From the NCBI GenBank assembly GCA_022827345.1, contig JAJDTB010000035.1:62001-126000 (forward strand): 64,000 nt of DNA. The letters are read 5' to 3'. The translations under genes were made by a program, and so were the position numbers. Each line of letters starts with the position of its first letter. Within the stretch, counting starts at the first letter, position 1. The notes below the pieces were generated by a model that made no database searches, was not told where the DNA came from, and saw only the letters and a program-made list of their open reading frames with translations. Source of the stretch: Gemmatimonadota bacterium. GTDB lineage: Bacteria > Gemmatimonadota > Gemmatimonadetes > Longimicrobiales > Gaopeijiaceae. Of this stretch, positions 59,231 through 64,000 are shown in pieces.

Positions 59231-60060
59231 TGCGGGGGACACCGGCGCTGCTGGCCGTACTCACGCTTGCGGGGTGCACCGCCCAGGACACCTCCGAAGT
59301 TGACTCCGGGGCAGTTGCCGGGTCGGAAGAGACCGGCACCGTCTTCATCGAGGAGATGACCTGGACCGAGATCCGCGACGCGATCGACGCCGGCATGACC
59401 ACGGTGATCCTGCCCACCGCCGGGACCGAGCAGAACGGGCCCCACATGGTGATGGGCAAGCACCGCTACATCATCGAGGAGGCCAGCGACCGCATCGCGC
59501 GCGAGCTCGGCAACGCCCTGGTCGCGCCGACGGTGACCTACGTGCCGGAGGGCGACGTGGACCCGCCGTCGGGGCACATGCGCTTCGCCGGCTCGATCAC
59601 GCTGCCGAACGAGTTCTTCATGAAGCTGGTCGAGTACGCCGCCCGCAGTTTCCGCGTCCACGGCTTCACCGACATCGTCTTCATCGGCGACAGCGGCGGG
59701 AACCAGCGGGGGATGCAGGCCGTCGCGGAGCTGTTGAACGAGGAGTGGGGCGGCGATGGTGCGACCGTGCACTTCATCGGCGACTACTACGCGAACAACG
59801 GTTTCCGCGACTGGTTGATGCAACAGGGCGAGACGGACGAGACGATCGGGCGCCACGCGGGGATCTCCGACACTTCGATTCTGCTGTACGTGGAGCCGAA
59901 GCACATCCGCGAGGATCAGCTGGCACCGGGTGGCGGGTTTGAGAACAGCGGCGTTTCGGGGGATCCGACGAGGGCCTCGGCCGAGTACGGTGAAGTGGGC
60001 ATGGAGATGCGCGTCGATGCGGCGGTCAGGCAGATCCGGGCGGCGATGGGGTCGATGTAG
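59230..60060 (+). CDS. Creatininase-family lipoprotein with altered metal ligands
   Basis: About 276 residues with lipoprotein signal AVLTLAGC. The creatininase fold is seen in TVILPTAGTEQNGPHMVMGK, TYVPEGDVDPPSGHMRFAGS and IVFIGDSGGNQRGMQAVAE. Known family members bind metals through E-x-H (EQHGPH), an Asp in GTD and the His of NGHGGN. Here these read EQNGPH, GKH and GDSGGN, so three ligand positions differ. It could be non-catalytic or use a different metal arrangement. It lies in an exported-protein cluster just before the tandem family. Confidence 0.82.
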   Translation: MRGTPALLAVLTLAGCTAQDTSEVDSGAVAGSEETGTVFIEEMTWTEIRDAIDAGMTTVILPTAGTEQNGPHMVMGKHRYIIEEASDRIARELGNALVAPTVTYVPEGDVDPPSGHMRFAGSITLPNEFFMKLVEYAARSFRVHGFTDIVFIGDSGGNQRGMQAVAELLNEEWGGDGATVHFIGDYYANNGFRDWLMQQGETDETIGRHAGISDTSILLYVEPKHIREDQLAPGGGFENSGVSGDPTRASAEYGEVGMEMRVDAAVRQIRAAMGSM

Positions 60061-60076
60061 GGGCTCGGTCTACTCC

Positions 60077-60403
60077 ATGAGACAGCGGGCGCGGTCGCGG
60101 GCAGGGTGGATTGCAGTGTTCGCCACCGCCGCCATTGTCCGACCCGCGGGGGGTCAGGAAAACGTGCCTCCGGTGCCGTCGTTCTCCCTCTCCGGGCATA
60201 TCATCGACGACTTCAACGGTGCCCCGGTGGTATCCGCGGTGGTAAAGGTCCCGCAGCTCAAACGGTACGTATTCTCGGACCTGCGAGGACGCTTTCACTT
60301 CCCCAACTTCCCCGAAGGCACATGGGACATCGTCGTCGAGATGCTGGGGTATCACACGCTCGAAGGATCGGTGATGGCGACGTTCCCGTGGGGACCCGGG
60401 TGA
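60077..60403 (+). CDS. Tandem paralogue 1: CarboxypepD-reg domain protein, C-terminally truncated
   Basis: 108 residues with an export signal (MRQRARSRAGWIAVFATAAI) and one carboxypeptidase-regulatory-like domain: SLSGHIIDDFNGAPVVSAVV, KVPQLKRYVFSDLRGRFHF, WDIVVEMLGYHTLEG. The three copies downstream continue for another 140 residues after this point. This copy ends abruptly with MATFPWGPG, and its stop overlaps the GTG of copy 2. It looks like a copy that lost its plug-like half by deletion and kept coupling to the next gene. Confidence 0.78.
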   Translation: MRQRARSRAGWIAVFATAAIVRPAGGQENVPPVPSFSLSGHIIDDFNGAPVVSAVVKVPQLKRYVFSDLRGRFHFPNFPEGTWDIVVEMLGYHTLEGSVMATFPWGPG

Positions 60404-61176
60404 GGGTGCACCGGGCATCAGCGAGGGTGCTGCTCGCACTGCTCCTGTCGGTTGCAGCCCCGGACCGTGGCACCGCGCAGGACACCGTCCCGCCACTCCC
60501 GACCTTCACGCTTACCGGCCAGATCGTCGACGCGCTCAACGAGGCGCCGGTCGTCTCCGCGGTGATCAAGGTCCCGGAGCTGAGGCGGTACGCCTTCTCG
60601 AACACGAACGGGCGTTTCCGGTTCGCCGACTTTCCGGAGGGGACGTGGAATGTCGTGGTCGAGATGCTGGGGTATCACTCGCTCGACGGTTCGATCACCG
60701 TGTCGGAAGGAAACGGGCTCCTCCTGAGACTTAATCCGAACCCGATCGCCCTGGAGGGCCTGCGGGTGCGCACCCGAGCCGAGGGGCTGCTCGACCGGAG
60801 GCGGCGGCGCTATCCGTTCCGCGTTACCACGATCTCGGCCCAGATGCTGGCCGACGCCGTGATCGGCGACCCCGCCGCGATCTTCAGGCGCAACGCCAAT
60901 GCGCCCGTCGTGGGGTGCGCGGATCGCCTCGGGCAATGGGTCTCGGGGGGTTGCTATTGGGGTCGCCGTGCGAGAAAGAGCCGCATCAAGGTCTTCCTTG
61001 ACGAAGGCCTGCTCCCTGGAGGAATGTGGGAGCTTTCGATCTTCCCGAAGCAGGATATCCATTCCATGGATTGGCTGAAGGACACCGGGGAGCTTCACGT
61101 CTACACCACATGGTTCATCGATCGCCTCAACAGGTCGCGAACGAGGCTGGCTCCGTTCAAGTGGCCGATTCCGTAG
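60400..61176 (+). CDS. Tandem paralogue 2: CarboxypepD-reg plus TonB-plug-like protein
   Basis: 258 residues from the GTG at 60400, with signal LLALLLSVAAPDRGTAQ. The regulatory-like domain spans about 35-115. The second half has a layout like a TonB receptor plug: ALEGLRVRTRAEG, PFRVTTISAQMLAD, DPAAIFRRNANAPVVGC, then IKVFLDEGLLPGG, ELSIFPKQDIHSMDWLKD and a final YTTWFIDRL. Two Cys (VVGC and GGC) are conserved among copies 2-4 and may form a disulfide. There is no barrel. It ends WPIP. Confidence 0.8.
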   Translation: MRVHRASARVLLALLLSVAAPDRGTAQDTVPPLPTFTLTGQIVDALNEAPVVSAVIKVPELRRYAFSNTNGRFRFADFPEGTWNVVVEMLGYHSLDGSITVSEGNGLLLRLNPNPIALEGLRVRTRAEGLLDRRRRRYPFRVTTISAQMLADAVIGDPAAIFRRNANAPVVGCADRLGQWVSGGCYWGRRARKSRIKVFLDEGLLPGGMWELSIFPKQDIHSMDWLKDTGELHVYTTWFIDRLNRSRTRLAPFKWPIP

Positions 61177-61189
61177 GGAGGCTGGTAGA

Positions 61190-61960
61190 GTGGGTACCAA
61201 GGTAGCGTTGATCGCACTGGCAGCCCTCGCGCCGGCGATGGCGTCAGGCCACGTCGCTGGCCAGGACACCATTCCGGCGCCGCCGACCTTCGTGCTCGCC
61301 GGCCAGATCGTCGACGCGTTGACCGAGACACCGGTGATCTCCGCGGTGATCAAGGTGCCCGAACTCAGGCGTTACGTGTTCTCGGATGTGAACGGGCGGT
61401 TCGCGTTTCCGGACTTCCCGGAGGGGACCTGGGAGATCGTCGTCGAGATGCTGGGCTACCACACGTTGGACGGTCCGGTGACGGTGGCGGCGGGAAACGG
61501 CCTTCTCCTGCGGTTGAATCCCGATCCGATTGCGCTCGAAGGACTGCGGGTGCGCACGCGCGCCGACGGTTTGCTGGCCGAGCGGCGACTCCGGATCCCA
61601 TACAAGGTGACAACCCTCTCCGCCGCGGTCTTCGCAAACAGCATCAACCCGGATCCCACCGCGGTTTTCCGGCGGAACTCCCGTTCATTCATCGTTCCGT
61701 GCCCGGAAACCGAGGAAGATCCCGACGAGCAGATGGCGCCAGGCTGCTTCATCACCCGGGGCCGACCCGCGAAGATCGTGGTGTATCTCGACGAGGGCCG
61801 GTTGCCGGAAGGAATGGTCCAGCTCACCATGCTGGATCAGCGCGACATCCATGCCATGGAGTGGATTCCGGAGATGGCCGAACTGCGCGTCTACACACGC
61901 CGCTTCATCGAAAAGCTGAACAGTTCGCAGATCAGCCTGTCGCCGCTGGTGTACCCGTGA
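61190..61960 (+). CDS. Tandem paralogue 3: CarboxypepD-reg plus TonB-plug-like protein
   Basis: 256 residues from a GTG start with signal LIALAALAPAMASGHVAGQ. The same two-domain plan is present: LAGQIVDALTETPVISAVIK, FAFPDFPEGTWEIVVEMLGY, then ALEGLRVRTRADGLLAER, the Cys pair (IVPC and APGC), VVYLDEGRLPEGMVQLTML and QRDIHAMEWIPEMAELRVYT. It is the most diverged of the long copies in the plug-like half, with an acidic insert (EEDPDEQ) between the Cys residues. Fourteen bases separate it from copy 2. Confidence 0.8.
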   Translation: MGTKVALIALAALAPAMASGHVAGQDTIPAPPTFVLAGQIVDALTETPVISAVIKVPELRRYVFSDVNGRFAFPDFPEGTWEIVVEMLGYHTLDGPVTVAAGNGLLLRLNPDPIALEGLRVRTRADGLLAERRLRIPYKVTTLSAAVFANSINPDPTAVFRRNSRSFIVPCPETEEDPDEQMAPGCFITRGRPAKIVVYLDEGRLPEGMVQLTMLDQRDIHAMEWIPEMAELRVYTRRFIEKLNSSQISLSPLVYP

Positions 61961-62035
61961 TTGGGCCCATGCGCCGGGGCGGTGCCAGGAGGTCTTTGTC
62001 GAGTTCTGATGACTATCGATAACGGGCGAAACTGA

Positions 62036-62806
62036 ATGACGCGACCCGGACCACTGCGATTTGCGGCGACCCTGCTGGCAGCAGGCACTGCGGCAGGCGG
62101 CGTCGCGGGACAGGACACGCTCCCGCCGGGACCGACCTTCACTCTCTCGGGCCAGATCGTCGACGCGCTGAACGATGCGCCCGTCGTATCCGCGGTGATC
62201 AAGGTGCCGGAGCTCAGGCGATACGTCTTCTCGAACACGAGCGGCCGCTTTCGTTTCCCCGACTTTCCGCAAGGGACGTGGAACATCGTGGTCGAGATGC
62301 TGGGGTACCACACCCTCGACGGCTCGATGACGGTCTCGGAAGGCAACGGGCTCCTCCTTCGGCTCAATCCGGACCCGATTGCGCTGGAGGGGCTGCGCGC
62401 GCGCAGCCGGGCGGCCGGACTGCTCGACAATCGGCGGCGGCGCTATCCCTTCCGCGTTACCACGATTTCGGCCCAGGTGATTGCCGACGCGGCGGGCCTG
62501 GACCCAGCCGCAATCTTCAAGCGGAATGCAAACTCCTACGTTACCGCCTGCTCGAACAAATTTGGAGAATGGGTGCTGGCGGGTTGCTTTTACAGGCGGA
62601 ACTACCTTCGCCCGATAACGGTATTCCTCAACGGCGGACCGGTTCTGGGCGGAATGCAGGAGCTGTCGATGTTCCCGAGGCAGGACATCCATTCGATGGA
62701 CTGGCTTAAGGACACCGGAGAGCTTCACGTTTACACGAAATGGTTCATCGATCGTCTCAACAAGTCTCGAACGAGGCTTGCACCGTTCAAGTGGCCAATC
62801 GGGTAG
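62036..62806 (+). CDS. Tandem paralogue 4: CarboxypepD-reg plus TonB-plug-like protein
   Basis: 256 residues with signal FAATLLAAGTAAGGVAGQ. It is close to copy 2: SGQIVDALNDAPVVSAVIK, FRFPDFPQGTWNIVVEMLGY, ALEGLRARSRAAGLLDNRRR, Cys pair (TAC and AGC), ITVFLNGGPVLGGMQELSMF, QDIHSMDWLKDTGELHVYTK. Its end (WFIDRLNKSRTRLAPFKWPI) is nearly the same as copy 2, so the two are recent duplicates or have exchanged sequence. It starts 75 bases after copy 3 with no obvious promoter. Confidence 0.8.
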   Translation: MTRPGPLRFAATLLAAGTAAGGVAGQDTLPPGPTFTLSGQIVDALNDAPVVSAVIKVPELRRYVFSNTSGRFRFPDFPQGTWNIVVEMLGYHTLDGSMTVSEGNGLLLRLNPDPIALEGLRARSRAAGLLDNRRRRYPFRVTTISAQVIADAAGLDPAAIFKRNANSYVTACSNKFGEWVLAGCFYRRNYLRPITVFLNGGPVLGGMQELSMFPRQDIHSMDWLKDTGELHVYTKWFIDRLNKSRTRLAPFKWPIG

Positions 62807-62856
62807 CCGCGAGCGACGGCCAACTGTGCCGAGCCCGGGCGACGAGGGGTCCAGGC

Positions 62857-64000
62857 GTGCGCCGTTCGGGTCGTGTCGCACGATGCCGGCGGCGACATCG
62901 GTTGCTGGCCAGACTGGTCGTTGGAGGAGTGATTTCCGGCGCAATATCGGGCTGCACCCGCCAGGTCCCCGAAGCCCAGGCCCTCGGTGACCCGGTGCCG
63001 GGCCTGACGGACGACGAGCTTGCCCGCTTCGAAGCCGGACGGGCTCTTTTCGACCGGGTGTTTTCGGTGGAGGAAGGAACCGGGCCGCTCTTCAACGAGA
63101 ACCAGTGCAGCGCCTGTCACACGGTCCCGGCGGTTGGGGGGACGGGGGAACAGCTCGTCATCAAGGCCACCAGGCGGCGAGGGGACGGCAGCTGCGACAT
63201 CCTCGCGAGCGAGAGCGGCGAGAACCTGCGGCGGCAGGCAACCCCCGTCCTCGCCCGGCACGGCATCGAGCGCGACACGCTCCCGTCCGCGACGGCCGAC
63301 ATCGCCACCTTCTCGGTCCCCTTCCTCTTCGGGCTCGGCGCGGCCGACCTGGTCCCGGAGGACGCCCTGCGCGCCGCCGCCGATCCCGACGACGCGGACG
63401 GCGACGGCATCTCGGGCCGGGTCGGCCTCACCCCGGACGGCCGCGTCGGCCGTTTCGGGCGGAAGGCCGACGTAGCCTCCCTGCACGACTTCACGCACCT
63501 CGCCTTCTTCAACGAGATGGGGATCACCACCACCTCACACCCCGTCGAGCGCGGGCCGAACGGGGCACCGCTTCCACCCGGCACCGATCCCGCGCCCGAC
63601 CCCGAGATCGACGACGCCTCCGCCGACCTCATCACCGACTTCGTGCGCATGCTCGCCCCCCCACCCCGCCCCACACCCACCCCCGACGCGGCCGCCCTGA
63701 TCGAACGCGGCGAAGCCCTCTTCACCGCCACCGGCTGCGCCGCCTGCCACACGCCCCACGTCACCACCGGCCCGTCCGCCGTCGCAGCCCTCGACCGCGT
63801 CCGCGCCCGCCTGTACTCCGACCTGCTCCTCCACGACCTCGGCCCCGCCCTGGCCAGCACCTGCGCCCCCGGCGCCTCCGAGACCGAATACCGCACCGCG
63901 CCGCTCCTCGGCCTCGCGGCCAGGCGCAGCTACCTTCACGACCTGCGCGCCTTCAGCCTGGAGCGCGCCATCGAACTGCACGGCGGCGAGGCGCAGGGGG
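62857..64000 (+). CDS. Di-haem oxidoreductase (DHOR, DUF1111-like), lipoprotein, truncated by window end
   Basis: The frame runs off the window; 381 codons are seen. From a GTG at 62857 with GAGGGG about 8 bases upstream, the N-terminus is basic (VRRSGRVARCRRRH) and then gives a lipoprotein signal VVGGVISGAISGC. Two c-type haem motifs follow, CSACH (from residue 84) and CAACH (from residue 294). Between them lie PFLFGLGAADLVPEDAL and DDADGDGISGRVGLTPDGRV, typical of the DHOR/MauG-related family. The role is probably periplasmic peroxidase or electron transfer. It starts 50 bases after tandem copy 4 on the same strand. Confidence 0.88.
   Translation, partial: MRRSGRVARCRRRHRLLARLVVGGVISGAISGCTRQVPEAQALGDPVPGLTDDELARFEAGRALFDRVFSVEEGTGPLFNENQCSACHTVPAVGGTGEQLVIKATRRRGDGSCDILASESGENLRRQATPVLARHGIERDTLPSATADIATFSVPFLFGLGAADLVPEDALRAAADPDDADGDGISGRVGLTPDGRVGRFGRKADVASLHDFTHLAFFNEMGITTTSHPVERGPNGAPLPPGTDPAPDPEIDDASADLITDFVRMLAPPPRPTPTPDAAALIERGEALFTATGCAACHTPHVTTGPSAVAALDRVRARLYSDLLLHDLGPALASTCAPGASETEYRTAPLLGLAARRSYLHDLRAFSLERAIELHGGEAQG

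Overview
The window is high-GC, densely packed bacterial DNA carrying about 56 intact or partial protein genes on both strands. I see no tRNA, rRNA, CRISPR array, insertion sequence or origin. The gene content suggests a free-living or host-associated aerobic member of the Gemmatimonadota/Acidobacteriota type. This is an inference, not a phylogeny. It rests on many exported lipoproteins, serine beta-lactamase-fold hydrolases, a BNR/sortilin-type propeller protein, carboxypeptidase-regulatory-like exported proteins, an RND pump with a TolC-type partner, a TonB receptor and a di-haem lipoprotein, which together imply a two-membrane cell.

Layout. 1-763: end of a class V aminotransferase, then a DUF3224 protein. 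871-7264: an RND efflux operon (outer-membrane factor, membrane fusion protein, permease) whose last cistron is a HicB-like domain. 7123-10806 (minus): a lipoprotein, TonB receptor and rhodanese operon. 10943-16074: a prolyl-tRNA editing protein, a serine hydrolase, a secreted protein, cardiolipin synthase and an RsmC-like methyltransferase. 16144-22087 (minus): the phosphate operon pstS-pstC-pstA with two different pstB genes, then an amidohydrolase. 22258-24177 (minus): an NfeD/flotillin pair. 24335-29650: a PQQ dehydrogenase, an AbrB/PIN module, an acyl-CoA ligase and a PanE-like reductase. 29647-31748 (minus): an Nramp-like transporter, a small protein and a possible HEPN remnant. 32022-36908: a three-gene 2-oxoacid:acceptor oxidoreductase with a GltD-like flavoprotein. 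37098-44577: an HNH nuclease, pterin dehydratase, membrane protein, esterase with a duplicated tail fragment, M24 peptidase, MBL-fold hydrolase and DUF4143 ATPase. 44581-49037: the BNR propeller protein, a propeller remnant and a VapBC pair. 49108-57145: a CocE hydrolase, gamma-glutamyltransferase, TauE-like permease, serine hydrolase, a second propeller remnant and a HupE-like protein. 57290-64000: a propeller lipoprotein, a lectin-like lipoprotein, a creatininase-family protein, four tandem paralogues with a regulatory-like domain (three of them followed by a plug-like domain), and a truncated di-haem lipoprotein.

Most genes sit in short operons with 1-8 base overlaps (ATGA, GTGA, TGATG), so translational coupling is the rule. 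The strongest unusual signal is the phosphate transporter. Its two PstB ATPases have complementary motif losses, predicting a heterodimer with one normal and one degenerate ATP site. The second is the tandem family at 60077-62806, which looks like the N-terminal half of a TonB receptor with no barrel. There are also several palindrome clusters near or over gene starts, and at least four gene fragments (three 3' ends and one 5' half), showing recurrent duplication and decay.
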